Origin: PALSA-968 sp964387075 | Lineage (GTDB): Bacteria > Bacteroidota > Bacteroidia > B-17B0 > Aurantibacillaceae | Length of the DNA: 64,000 nt | Assembly (NCBI GenBank): GCA_964387075.1 | Contig: CAYLVB010000012.1 | Location: forward strand, 1-64,000 | Reading direction: 5' to 3' | The notes under the pieces: generated by a model | Seen by the model: only the letters and a program-made list of their open reading frames with translations | What the model was told of the DNA's origin: nothing | Databases searched by the model: none | Shown here: positions 1-7,456 of the stretch, piece after piece | Numbering within the stretch: the first letter of the stretch is position 1 | Layout of the letters: the number at the start of each line of letters is the position of its first letter | Made by a program: the position numbers and the translations under genes

Positions 1-864
1 GGGCAGACCCAGTAATAATTTATTATTGGGAACTCCTTTGTTCAAATAATAGGTTACCGATCGGGTCAATGTATAATTATAGGGTGGATCGAAATTATAC
101 AGTGGGGCGTCAGGACCCGCGGTGGTGCTTCCGCTGTAATAATAATCATAACCCATAATGATGAAAGCATCCACATAGTTCACCAGGTTAGGGATATCAA
201 ACACCGCGCTCCAGTCAACCGCGTATAAAGCCATGGTTACTTCATAATTGGGATTGGCGGCTTTTAGTTGGGTAGACAGATTCTGCATAAAAGCGGTAAA
301 AGGAGCTTTGTTCGAAGCGCCCATTCCTTCAAAATCAATGTTCACACCATTACCGCCGCGACTGTTCAGTAAAGAAATTGTATTGTTTATAAATGTTTGT
401 TCTGCTGTGGAGTTTCCAAGAAAAGTGGAGTGATTACTGAATAAGGTAGCGCAAAAATGAACATTCACATTATTATTTAAAGCTGCGGTTACGGCTGCAC
501 TGGTACTCCAGGCAAAGGAGCCGTTGCTGTTATTGCCTGTACTTGCATTGATGGTGTAATCGAAGTAACAAAAATCACTTAGAAGGTTCCATTGATAATT
601 CGTATAAGTGGATCCATTCCAATAGGGATGCCATCCATACACTCTTTTGGTTAAACTGCAGGCTGCGGTTTTTTGTACCGGCATGGAAGCGGTCTTTGGT
701 GCCGGCAAAAGATGTTGGCCCTCCTTCCTTAATTTATCCCAATCACTTTCTTCGGTAAAATTGTAGGCCGAAAAGTATTCCTTTTGTTCCTGCAGGCCCG
801 ACTTGTGTTGGGCTGACAGGCTTAAGGTAATGATGAAAGTAAGAAGCAGGTAAAGATGTTTCAT
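1..864 (-). CDS. GH18-like secreted glycosidase, 3' end cut by window edge
   Basis: The frame is open from an ATG at 864 to base 1, so 288 codons are visible and the C-terminus lies outside. The protein starts with a signal peptide (MKHLYLLLTFIITLSLSAQ). Around residues 70-80 it has VYGWHPYWNG, and further on the segment GGNGVNIDFEGMG, which matches the end of the GH18 catalytic signature (D-x-E, here DFE). IIMGYDYYYSG follows, as expected for the next strand of a GH18 barrel. GH18 enzymes cleave chitin or peptidoglycan-type N-acetylglucosamine chains; the substrate here is unknown. A TATTTTTG -7 element lies 18-25 bases upstream of the start. It is divergent from the DUF2147 gene. Confidence 0.8.
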   Translation of the reverse strand, partial: MKHLYLLLTFIITLSLSAQHKSGLQEQKEYFSAYNFTEESDWDKLRKEGQHLLPAPKTASMPVQKTAACSLTKRVYGWHPYWNGSTYTNYQWNLLSDFCYFDYTINASTGNNSNGSFAWSTSAAVTAALNNNVNVHFCATLFSNHSTFLGNSTAEQTFINNTISLLNSRGGNGVNIDFEGMGASNKAPFTAFMQNLSTQLKAANPNYEVTMALYAVDWSAVFDIPNLVNYVDAFIIMGYDYYYSGSTTAGPDAPLYNFDPPYNYTLTRSVTYYLNKGVPNNKLLLGLP

Positions 865-881
865 GCTGCATGGGGTTTGCT

Positions 882-889
882 CAAAAATA
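882..889 (-). promoter_or_regulatory. -7 element of the GH18 gene
   Basis: On the minus strand this reads TATTTTTG, a full match to the Bacteroidota -7 consensus TAnnTTTG. It lies 18 bases before the ATG at 864. I see no clear TTG -33 box at the usual spacing. Confidence 0.5.
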
Positions 890-983
890 GAACATTTTAC
901 CCCTATATGAAAGCCTTAAGACAACTGAATTGTTTTAGTTTTTCCCCGAAGGGGTCACTATGTGCGGAAATGGTCTTTTTATG

Positions 984-991
984 TAGCTTTG
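984..991 (+). promoter_or_regulatory. -7 element of the DUF2147 gene
   Basis: TAGCTTTG matches TAnnTTTG and ends 19 bases before the ATG at 1010. This supports 1010 as the start rather than the in-frame ATG at 962, which lies upstream of the promoter. Confidence 0.5.
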
Positions 992-1009
992 GCTATAAAA
1001 ACAAAGAGT

Positions 1010-1462
1010 ATGAAGCATTTTATCTTATCACTTGGCCTGCTTTTCCTGGGGATGACCTCCGGTTTCAGCCAAACCTTTACAGCCGACGCGATCCTTGGAA
1101 CCTGGCTAACGGGCACGCAAAAAGCGGCGGTCACAGTTTACAAGGACGGAACCAAATATTCGGGCAAGATCTCCTGGTTGAGAACGCCAAACTACGAAGA
1201 TGGGAAACCGAAAGTGGATAAGAACAACCCCGACGATAAAAAGAAGGCCAATCCTTTAATGGGGCTGGTTCTGATCAAGGATTTTGTTTTTGATGGAGAT
1301 ACCAAATGGGAAAAAGGAACCATCTACGACCCCGAGAACGGGAAGACCTATAGTTGCAAAATAACCATGATCGATAAGGACAAACTGGAGGTGCGCGGTT
1401 TTGTGGGCATCTCGATGTTGGGTCGCACCCAGACCTGGATACGCATTCCCGATAAGAAATAG
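1010..1462 (+). CDS. DUF2147 family secreted protein
   Basis: 150 residues with a clear signal peptide (MKHFILSLGLLFLGMTSGFSQ). The mature part begins with ADAILGTWLTG and ends with GFVGISMLGRTQTWIR, the pattern of DUF2147, a small beta-barrel-like periplasmic family of unknown function. The frame stays open upstream to an ATG at 962, but that would place charged residues before the signal peptide and would start upstream of the -7 element at 984-991. GAG-type bases (aaagag) lie just before 1010. It is a stand-alone gene, convergent with the cold-shock gene and ending in a shared hairpin. Confidence 0.85.
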   Translation: MKHFILSLGLLFLGMTSGFSQTFTADAILGTWLTGTQKAAVTVYKDGTKYSGKISWLRTPNYEDGKPKVDKNNPDDKKKANPLMGLVLIKDFVFDGDTKWEKGTIYDPENGKTYSCKITMIDKDKLEVRGFVGISMLGRTQTWIRIPDKK

Positions 1463-1472
1463 TGTTAAAGAA

Positions 1473-1503
1473 AGATCCCACGCTTTGGGCGTGGGATCTC
1501 TTT
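1473..1503. terminator. Bidirectional terminator hairpin
   Basis: An 11-bp perfect stem (AGATCCCACGC with its complement at 1489-1499) with a 5-base loop. It is T-rich on both sides and sits between the convergent genes ending at 1462 and 1521. Confidence 0.8.
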
Positions 1504-1520
1504 CTGTAGTCGGTAAAATA

Positions 1521-1712
1521 TTAAGCTAATTTTACATTTACTGCGTTAGGACCTTTTTTTCCCTCCTGAACTTCAAAGGTTACTTTGTCGTCCTGACGAA
1601 TTTGGTCTTGAAGACCTGATACATGCACAAACACATCTTCGTTAGTACCTTCAACTTTAATGAATCCAAATCCTTTTGTTTCGTTGAAGAACTTTACTGT
1701 TCCGTTTTTCAT
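1521..1712 (-). CDS. Cold-shock domain protein (CspA family)
   Basis: 63 residues forming one complete cold-shock domain. The RNP1-type motif KGFGFIKV is at residues 13-20 and the RNP2-type motif DVFVHVSGL follows at 26-34. Members of this family bind single-stranded RNA/DNA and melt mRNA structure, mainly after a temperature drop. The -7 element at 1857-1864 implies a 5' untranslated leader of about 138 bases, as is usual for cspA-like genes, where the leader itself controls translation. A second cold-shock gene lies at 2596-2784. Confidence 0.93.
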   Translation of the reverse strand: MKNGTVKFFNETKGFGFIKVEGTNEDVFVHVSGLQDQIRQDDKVTFEVQEGKKGPNAVNVKLA

Positions 1713-1856
1713 TTTACTTTTTTATTAAATTTTTTCCCTTTTACTTAATTCAACAAGCGCCGGAAAAAGGGCCATCCATTACTTGTCCCAAAGGAACTGT
1801 TTCTGACCCGAATGTAAGTTTTGAAATTACAGAACAGAATACGTCCTTAAGGGCAG

Positions 1857-1864
1857 CAAATATA
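1857..1864 (-). promoter_or_regulatory. -7 element giving a long cold-shock leader
   Basis: TATATTTG on the minus strand fits TAnnTTTG. Transcription from here would give a leader of about 138 bases before the cold-shock start at 1712. No TTG box is found at the ideal distance. Confidence 0.4.
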
Positions 1865-1893
1865 CGAATATTTGGCAAAATAGCCTTACATTT

Positions 1894-2331
1894 TTATTCG
1901 GGCTTATATTGTTCTTTATGACTCTCATTCCCCTTATAAACATCGTCTACGTCGTCGTCGTTCTCTTTTAGTTCGTAATGTTTTTCATTCTCTAAATTAA
2001 CATTTACGATAACCGGTGGAGGCGAAGTATTTACAACCCAGGCGCCGCTGTTCCAGAACAGGTAGGAGTTCCTCCAGTTGTCCCAGTAGATGTTGTATTT
2101 TGGGAAGAATACCCAGCGGCGGTGAATGTGGTGCTTAGGACCCCAAACCGGGTGGTAAACAATGACTTTTTTGGGACGGTAAGGGCTGCGTTTTACAACC
2201 ACCACTTTTCCGGCACGGCGCGGGTGATGGGCATGACCGCCACCCTTGCGGCCACCTTTTTGGGCGAAACCGCCAAAGCTTAAACAAGCCAGCAGCAAAG
2301 TTCCAACCAGTATTTTCATTGAAGTTTTCAT
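1894..2331 (-). CDS. Small basic His-rich secreted protein, function unknown
   Basis: 145 residues. A signal peptide (MKILVGTLLLACLSFGGFAQ, from residue 5) is followed by a very basic Gly/His/Arg tract (GGRKGGGHAHHPRRAGK) and repeated V-V-Y-H-P / P-K-K motifs. A Trp/Tyr-rich middle (YWDNWRNSYLFWNSG) comes next, and the tail is acidic (ENDDDVDD). I do not recognise a named family; similar small secreted proteins with basic heads and acidic tails occur in Bacteroidota. The start could be residue 1 or the Met at residue 5 (2319). The gene stands alone between the two cold-shock genes. Confidence 0.7.
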   Translation of the reverse strand: MKTSMKILVGTLLLACLSFGGFAQKGGRKGGGHAHHPRRAGKVVVVKRSPYRPKKVIVYHPVWGPKHHIHRRWVFFPKYNIYWDNWRNSYLFWNSGAWVVNTSPPPVIVNVNLENEKHYELKENDDDVDDVYKGNESHKEQYKPE

Positions 2332-2595
2332 AGGCTCTTTGTTTATTAGATGTGCCGATCAACCAAAGGTTTAATGATGAAGAAAGATCACTTCATAATT
2401 GTATGAAATACCTAAAGCAGGGGTGTAGACTAATTGGCTTTTAGCGTGGAAGTTGGCGAGATCAAAAAATAGCCGGCCTTTTGGTCCCTATAAGACCAGC
2501 AGCTGTTTAAAATGCTTCGAAATGGCAAATAGCAATAGCACTGTTCCTGTTATCAACACAGAAATGCACCGAAAGCCAGCTTTTTACAGATTGGG

Positions 2596-2784
2596 TTAGA
2601 CCTTACTTACGTTAACAGCGTTGGGCCCTTTTTTTCCTTCTTTTACTTCGAATTGAACTTTGTCGCCTTCGGTGATACTGCCGTTTAGATCGTTCGCGTG
2701 TACAAATACTTCTTCGCCTGAATCTGTCTTAATAAAACCAAATCCTTTGGCGGTATTAAAAAACTTTACTGTTCCTGTTTGCAT
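2596..2784 (-). CDS. Cold-shock domain protein, second copy
   Basis: 62 residues forming a single cold-shock domain with KGFGFIKTD and EVFVHANDL in the two nucleic-acid-binding strands. It is a paralogue of the protein at 1521-1712, with the same ends (MxTGTVKFF and KKGPNAVNV). It should act as an RNA chaperone. The upstream region is AT-rich and I cannot point to a consensus -7 box, so its promoter is left open. Confidence 0.92.
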   Translation of the reverse strand: MQTGTVKFFNTAKGFGFIKTDSGEEVFVHANDLNGSITEGDKVQFEVKEGKKGPNAVNVSKV

Positions 2785-3060
2785 ACTATATTTTTATTGT
2801 CGCAATTTACCAATTATTTTTTAATTCATCATCATATTCCGGTTTGCGTAATACTGTATCGGGTTTACATGATAATATAGGTTATTTAATACTTAAAGGG
2901 TTTAGTTTTTTTATAACCGTTAGTCCCTTTGTGTGGCGAGCGGTATCACTTAGAGAACCCATGTATACCGGAAGTCAAAACACAAAGGGCAGAGTGCCTC
3001 CGCTTTTTCATTTCCCTCCAGTTAGGAAAGCCTGAAATGGCTTTAGGCATGCTGGAAACG
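2785..3060. other. Gene-free stretch between cold-shock gene and tRNA-Ser
   Basis: No ORF here looks coding. The only structure I see is a pair of inverted 10-mers, CCCTTTGTGT (about 2924-2933) and ACACAAAGGG (about 2980-2989), about 46 bases apart. They could be the foot of a structured RNA, but I recognise no known ncRNA. Confidence 0.3.
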
Positions 3061-3083
3061 AAAAAAAGCACCCGATGGGTGCC
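3061..3083 (-). terminator. tRNA-Ser terminator
   Basis: On the minus strand, the stem GCACCC / GGGTGC with a 3-base loop is followed by seven T. It begins 18 bases downstream of the tRNA 3' end. Confidence 0.8.
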
Positions 3084-3099
3084 TTTTGTGCTTATTCAG

Positions 3100-3184
3100 C
3101 GGAGAGAGAGGGATTCGAACCCCCGGAGGTATTACCCTCAACAGTTTTCAAGACTGCCGCAATCGACCGCTCTGCCATCTCTCC
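3100..3184 (-). tRNA. tRNA-Ser(UGA)
   Basis: An 85-base tRNA with a 7-bp acceptor stem (GGAGAGA / TCTCTCC), G discriminator and no encoded CCA. The anticodon arm is CAGTC-TTGAAAA-CTG with anticodon TGA. It has a long variable arm (TTGAGGGTAATACCTC) as in class II tRNAs, and a T-loop GGTTCGAATCC. All features of serine tRNA are present, and a T-run terminator follows. A degraded copy of the same tRNA lies just upstream at 3469-3598. Confidence 0.95.
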
Positions 3185-3217
3185 GGGGGCAAAGATAATA
3201 AAGAAGTTTGAAACAGT

Positions 3218-3460
3218 TTAGATAATTTTATTCTTACGGAGCCAGTTATATCCGTCTACGGATTTAAAAAAAGCTTCTCGCCTAAAAGCTTCAGATTTGT
3301 TTGGATATTCTTCTGTATAATGCAAAACAAATGGCCTTCTTCACTTTGTGGACCTGACCTTTCCTTTGTTATGTTGGTCGATCCTTATGGATATATCCTT
3401 GCAATGACCGTAATAGAATTTATGATCAGACAGACTTCTGAGGATATAGGCTACAAACAT
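3218..3460 (-). pseudogene. GIY-YIG endonuclease gene broken by an in-frame TGA
   Basis: From ATG at 3460 the frame reads MFVAYILRSLSDHKFYYGHC, the GIY-YIG fold start (here AYI...YYG). It runs 39 codons to a TGA (3341-3343), then continues in the same frame for 40 more codons with the rest of the family pattern (RRPFVLHYTEEYPNKSEAF ... RREAFFKS) to TAA at 3218. Family members are about 80-100 residues, so the joined product would have normal length. One base change, for example TCA to TGA, explains the break; a sequencing error is also possible. It lies between two tRNA-Ser sequences. An intact relative is at 34157-34453. Confidence 0.75.
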
Positions 3461-3468
3461 GCTTTTCT

Positions 3469-3598
3469 GATTCACTGCTGGGGTATCGCAACCGTTTTTC
3501 CAGAAGGGACCCCAATGGGGCAAGACTGCCGCTCCGAAGGAGTCCTTCGGACAATCGACCGCTCTGCCATCTCTCTACCGTAGGGACCCCTATGGAGC
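3469..3598 (-). pseudogene. tRNA-Ser relic with three inserted palindromes
   Basis: Three blocks match the intact tRNA-Ser at 3100-3184: 3552-3575 (5' acceptor and D arm), 3521-3531 (start of the anticodon arm) and about 3469-3498 (variable and T arm, strongly decayed). They are separated by insertions at 3499-3520, 3532-3551 and 3576-3597, each 20-22 bp and palindromic. Deleting the last two restores the intact tRNA sequence exactly at the joins. It cannot fold as a tRNA. See findings. Confidence 0.7.
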
Positions 3599-3639
3599 GG
3601 GCGCAAAATTGGCATTTTTTTGAAAAGCCTGCCCAAAAA

Positions 3640-3673
3640 TTGACCCTAAAACCATTATTTTTTCGTACTTTTG
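3640..3673 (+). promoter_or_regulatory. Promoter of the GWxTD gene
   Basis: TTG at 3640-3642 and TACTTTTG at 3666-3673, 23 bases apart, match the Bacteroidota -33/-7 pair. The expected start of transcription is about 26 bases before the ATG at 3706. Confidence 0.55.
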
Positions 3674-3705
3674 TACTGCGTCCCTGCCAATAATACATTT
3701 CTGTC

Positions 3706-5253
3706 ATGAAAAAGTTATTTTACTGCCTTATCGTTATGATAGCAGGGACCTTAGCCGCAACAGCCGCTAGCTCAACTGATCCGGGATCCGGTGATCCGCG
3801 CCGCGTAAAAGCGTATTTTAATTACGCCGTTTTCTCAGCTCCTGAAAAAGGTACTTATATTGAAACGTACCTCACAGTTCCTGGATCCTCCTGCTATTTT
3901 AAAAAGAACAAGAACCGTTTCCAGGCTACCGTACGTGTTGAGATCAGTTTCAGCCAGAACGGAAAGACCATCCAGGGAAATATCTATAACCTCAATAGTG
4001 CCGAGATCGTGGATACCAGCAAAAAACCGGTCTTCACGGGCGTGCAACGCTATTCGCTCAAACCCGGCAAGTACGAAATGAACATCCGCATCAAAGACGT
4101 GAATATGCCTAAATCCGAGGAGCTGAACGCCACGCAAACCATCGAGATCGTTGAACCACCCGCTGCCGAGATGTCATTCTCGGATGTGGAACTTGTGGAA
4201 GCTTTCGTCAAGACGGATGTGCCCAACGACCTTTCCAAAAGCGGCTACGATATTTCGCCCTACGTAATGCGTTACTACCCGGAGTCGGCTTCCAAACTTA
4301 TTTTTTATACAGAATCATACAACTCCCTGCAAAAGCTGGGTGCCGATGGCCGCTTTCTCTTCGCTTATTATGTGGAAGGGGCGGAGACCAAAGAAAAAAT
4401 AGAAAGCCTGTATGCCATTAGTAAACAAAAACCCGCGCAGGTGAACCCACTGCTTGGGCAATTTGATATCAGTGAGCTGCCCACGGGCGAATATAACCTC
4501 GTGGTTGAGGCCCGTAACACCAGCAACGACCTGGTGGCTGTAAAAAAACTTCCCTTCACACGTATCAGCAAAGTAATGTACAAGCTCGAAGACATTGGTA
4601 CCATCGATACTACCGGCATTTTCTTAAGCCACGTAGTGAACACAGACACGTTACGTGATTATATTGCTTGTCTCTGGCCGATCTCTTCCACCACCGAGCG
4701 CGACTGGCAGTACAACCAGATCAAGAACGCGGATGTGAAGATCATGCAGCAATACCTTTATGCTTTCTGGATCAACCGGGATCCCAAGAATCCGGATCTG
4801 GCGTGGAAGAAATACCGGTCGGAAGCCGTAAAAGTGAAGAAAGAATTTGCCTGCGGAAAGATACCCGGATACATGACCGATCGCGGGCGTGTTTACTTAC
4901 AGTACGGAGCTCCGAGTGCCGCGCAGCAACAACCTGTTGAACCGGATTCGTACCCTTACGAGATCTGGCAGTATTACCGTATCAAGGATCCTTCCACCGG
5001 CATTTTCCAGAGCAATAAGAAATTCATTTTCTATAACCGCGAGCTGGATGGCAAATGTTACGAACTCATTCACAGCGACGCGCGCGGCGAGATACGTGAC
5101 GACCGTTGGGCCATTAAACTGAAACAACGCAGTAACCAGATCATGAACCTCGACCAGAACACGCCCAACAACACCATTATGAACACGAATGGTCAGCAGG
5201 GCGGAAACTCGTATGGATCGGGAGCGGATGACCTGTTCCAAAATCCAAGGTAA
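3706..5253 (+). CDS. GWxTD domain-containing protein
   Basis: 515 residues with a signal peptide (MKKLFYCLIVMIAGTLAATAA). The first two thirds look like beta-sandwich repeats. The last third (about residues 340-500) holds PGYMTDRGRVYLQYGAPS and YEIWQYY, the hallmark of the GWxTD domain, here with Tyr in place of Trp. This is a Bacteroidota family of unknown role, thought to act in the envelope. The C-terminus is Asn/Gly-rich (NTNGQQGGNSYGSG). The next gene, a glycosyltransferase, starts 3 bases after the stop, so the two form an operon. The family call is firm; the function is unknown. Confidence 0.85.
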   Translation: MKKLFYCLIVMIAGTLAATAASSTDPGSGDPRRVKAYFNYAVFSAPEKGTYIETYLTVPGSSCYFKKNKNRFQATVRVEISFSQNGKTIQGNIYNLNSAEIVDTSKKPVFTGVQRYSLKPGKYEMNIRIKDVNMPKSEELNATQTIEIVEPPAAEMSFSDVELVEAFVKTDVPNDLSKSGYDISPYVMRYYPESASKLIFYTESYNSLQKLGADGRFLFAYYVEGAETKEKIESLYAISKQKPAQVNPLLGQFDISELPTGEYNLVVEARNTSNDLVAVKKLPFTRISKVMYKLEDIGTIDTTGIFLSHVVNTDTLRDYIACLWPISSTTERDWQYNQIKNADVKIMQQYLYAFWINRDPKNPDLAWKKYRSEAVKVKKEFACGKIPGYMTDRGRVYLQYGAPSAAQQQPVEPDSYPYEIWQYYRIKDPSTGIFQSNKKFIFYNRELDGKCYELIHSDARGEIRDDRWAIKLKQRSNQIMNLDQNTPNNTIMNTNGQQGGNSYGSGADDLFQNPR

Positions 5254-5256
5254 TTT

Positions 5257-6297
5257 ATGCAGGAACCCAGAGTAGCAGTTGTCATCCTCAATTACAATGG
5301 AAAAGACCTGCTGCCGCAATTCCTTCCTTCGGTCATTCAATATTCCGGTAACGCGGAGATCTACCTGGCCGATAATGCCAGTACGGATGGCTCAACGGAG
5401 TTTGTAAAAAGAGAATTTCCTTCCGTTAAATTGATCTCATTACCGCAAAACGACGGTTTTGCCGGTGGATACAACAACGCGCTGAAACAGGTTGCAGCTG
5501 ATTATTATGTGTTGTTGAATTCCGATGTGGAAGTAACTCCCAATTGGATAAGACCGGCGATCGATGTAATGGAGAAAGATCCAGGTGTTTCGGCCTGCCA
5601 GCCAAAAATTCTGGCTTATCGAGAGAAAGATACCTTCGAATACGCCGGCGCCTGCGGCGGGTTTATGGATAAATACGGTTATCCTTTTTGTCGCGGCCGC
5701 ATATTCAATGAACTGGAAAAGGACATGGGGCAATACAACGAAACAACGGATATCTTCTGGGCCACAGGTGCCTGTATGTTCGTTCGCGCAAAGGTCTTCA
5801 ATGAGTTTAGCGGTTTCGACGCCTCTTATTTCGCGCACATGGAAGAGATCGATCTTTGCTGGCGCATGAAGAATCGAGGTTATAAGATCATGGCTGTGCC
5901 CGCTACGGTTGTGTATCATTTGGGGGGAGGAACACTCCATAAACTAAGTCCCAGGAAAACCTTCCTCAATTTCCGGAACAATTTAACTACGCTCACCAAG
6001 AATTACCCAAATGCATTTTGGTTCGATGTGCTGGTGGTGCGTTTGTTCCTTGATGGAATTGCCGGAACTAAATTCCTTTTCGAATTAAAACCGCTGCATA
6101 CATGGGCGGTCATTCGCGGACATTTTGCCTATTATTTCAAGCTGCCGCGCATCCTCAAAGAGCGAAGGGAATTAAGGAAACATCCTCACTTCAACGCTTC
6201 CACTTCGCAAATGTATGATGGAAATATTGTGAAGGAGTTCTACCTGAATAAAATAAGGAAGTTCAGCAACCTGGATAAGAAGAAGTTCAACGCTTAA
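5257..6297 (+). CDS. Glycosyltransferase family 2 (rhamnosyltransferase-like)
   Basis: 346 residues. The GT-A fold opens with AVVILNYNGKDLL (residues 7-19). The metal-binding region is NSDVEV (88-93) and the acceptor-side motif is EEIDLCWR (196-203), typical of GT2 enzymes of the WcaE/rhamnosyltransferase type that add sugars to surface glycans on the cytoplasmic face of the membrane. There is no membrane segment. It follows the GWxTD gene with a 3-base gap and its end overlaps the convergent gene by 11 bases. Confidence 0.88.
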   Translation: MQEPRVAVVILNYNGKDLLPQFLPSVIQYSGNAEIYLADNASTDGSTEFVKREFPSVKLISLPQNDGFAGGYNNALKQVAADYYVLLNSDVEVTPNWIRPAIDVMEKDPGVSACQPKILAYREKDTFEYAGACGGFMDKYGYPFCRGRIFNELEKDMGQYNETTDIFWATGACMFVRAKVFNEFSGFDASYFAHMEEIDLCWRMKNRGYKIMAVPATVVYHLGGGTLHKLSPRKTFLNFRNNLTTLTKNYPNAFWFDVLVVRLFLDGIAGTKFLFELKPLHTWAVIRGHFAYYFKLPRILKERRELRKHPHFNASTSQMYDGNIVKEFYLNKIRKFSNLDKKKFNA

Positions 6298-7456
6298 CGG
6301 GTTCCCATACACTGCTTTTCACCCCACTTAGGTAACGAAAGAACCCTACTGCCAGAGCGAGGTTCATGATCATGAAATGCGAGAGCGCTATAAGCGGTTT
6401 TATTTTTATACCCGCCCCGCTAAGCGCGGAGCTCAGTAAAGTCAAAAGGATCAGCGCCACCTGTACATAAAGTACTACCCGGAAGAACATGGCGGCCTTG
6501 AAGAGATAGATCACAGCCAGCACGTTCAGGAGAAAAAGAAAAGGAGTGATCCAGCGCAATACTTTGTGTGAGAGAAAAGCGAAACCCGTAGCACTCCAGA
6601 AACGCAGCCAAAGACCTTTGAAATGAAAAAGGTTCTGGAAATTCCCGGTTGCTATGCGTGCCTTTCTGCGGAACTCTCCTTTGATATTCGCGGCCACATC
6701 CTCAAAACTGATGGCTTTTTCTTCAAATACAATGTTCTTTCTTTCTTTTAATGCCAGGCAGGTTATAAAAAAGTCATCTACATTAAAATTCGCGGGAACA
6801 TCTTTGATCAATTCTTTTCTTATCGCGTAACATCCTCCTTCGGCGCCCATCACAATTCCAAAAGCGTTGCTTTCCGAAAGCTTCAGGCGATTCTCAAAAT
6901 TCATATACTGCAATTCACTCTGCGTTACCGCTTCTTTGTTCAAAGGGCGTTTACTGATCTGCCCGCATACCAAACCGATCTTTTCATCTTTAAAATGTTT
7001 TACCATTTCCAAAATTGTATCCGGCTTAAAGAACACGTTGGCATCGGTCATAATAAGAACAGAACCCTTTGCTTGTTTGATCAAAGTATTGAGGATCCCG
7101 ATCTTACCGGTGCGTTGCGTGAACTCAACTAATTTCAGTTCGCGGTATTTGTTTTGCAAATTCTGAATAAGAGGAACTGTAATGTCGCTGCAATTGTCGG
7201 TACCAATAAGGAAAGTGATCTTATTTAACGGATAGGTTGTATTGAAAGTTGAATGGACCTTTTCTTCGATCACCTTTTCCTCGTTATAGGCGGCGCAAAT
7301 GACGGTGACTTCCGGTAATTCATCCGGATCTGAGTAAAGCACCCCGGGTTTTCTTTTCATCGAGCCGATGATCAGCATCAAAGCTGGATAGAGCACATAC
7401 GTATGCAGCATCGCGAGCGCGCTGAGGCAAAAGATTATTTTAGCCGCGTTGATCAA
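6287..7456 (-). CDS. Membrane glycosyltransferase family 2
   Basis: 389 residues: one N-terminal membrane helix (5-31), a GT2 catalytic domain with TVICAAYNEE (51-60) and the metal site TDAN (137-140), then about four membrane helices from residue 285 on. This architecture is that of processive or polyprenyl-linked GT2 enzymes (BcsA/IcaA-like in general plan), so the product may be a polysaccharide or a lipid-linked sugar; the substrate is not evident. Its ATG overlaps the stop of the upstream GT4 gene (ATGA). With that gene and the LptF/LptG permease it forms an operon. Confidence 0.87.
   Translation of the reverse strand: MINAAKIIFCLSALAMLHTYVLYPALMLIIGSMKRKPGVLYSDPDELPEVTVICAAYNEEKVIEEKVHSTFNTTYPLNKITFLIGTDNCSDITVPLIQNLQNKYRELKLVEFTQRTGKIGILNTLIKQAKGSVLIMTDANVFFKPDTILEMVKHFKDEKIGLVCGQISKRPLNKEAVTQSELQYMNFENRLKLSESNAFGIVMGAEGGCYAIRKELIKDVPANFNVDDFFITCLALKERKNIVFEEKAISFEDVAANIKGEFRRKARIATGNFQNLFHFKGLWLRFWSATGFAFLSHKVLRWITPFLFLLNVLAVIYLFKAAMFFRVVLYVQVALILLTLLSSALSGAGIKIKPLIALSHFMIMNLALAVGFFRYLSGVKSSVWEPVKR

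Noticed and set aside
856..1221. 121-residue ORF overlapping the DUF2147 gene start
   Set aside because: Other frame, no family pattern, and it overlaps the real signal peptide gene at 1010.
2844..3198. Two small plus-strand ORFs across the region before and over tRNA-Ser
   Set aside because: Overlap the tRNA and terminator, with no ribosome site or family resemblance.
3320..3583. 87-residue plus-strand ORF at the GIY-YIG and tRNA relic
   Set aside because: It is the complement of the GIY-YIG pseudogene and relic tRNA, with no domain.
5440..5940. 166-residue minus-strand ORF inside the GT2 gene
   Set aside because: Shadow of the GT2 frame with no family resemblance.
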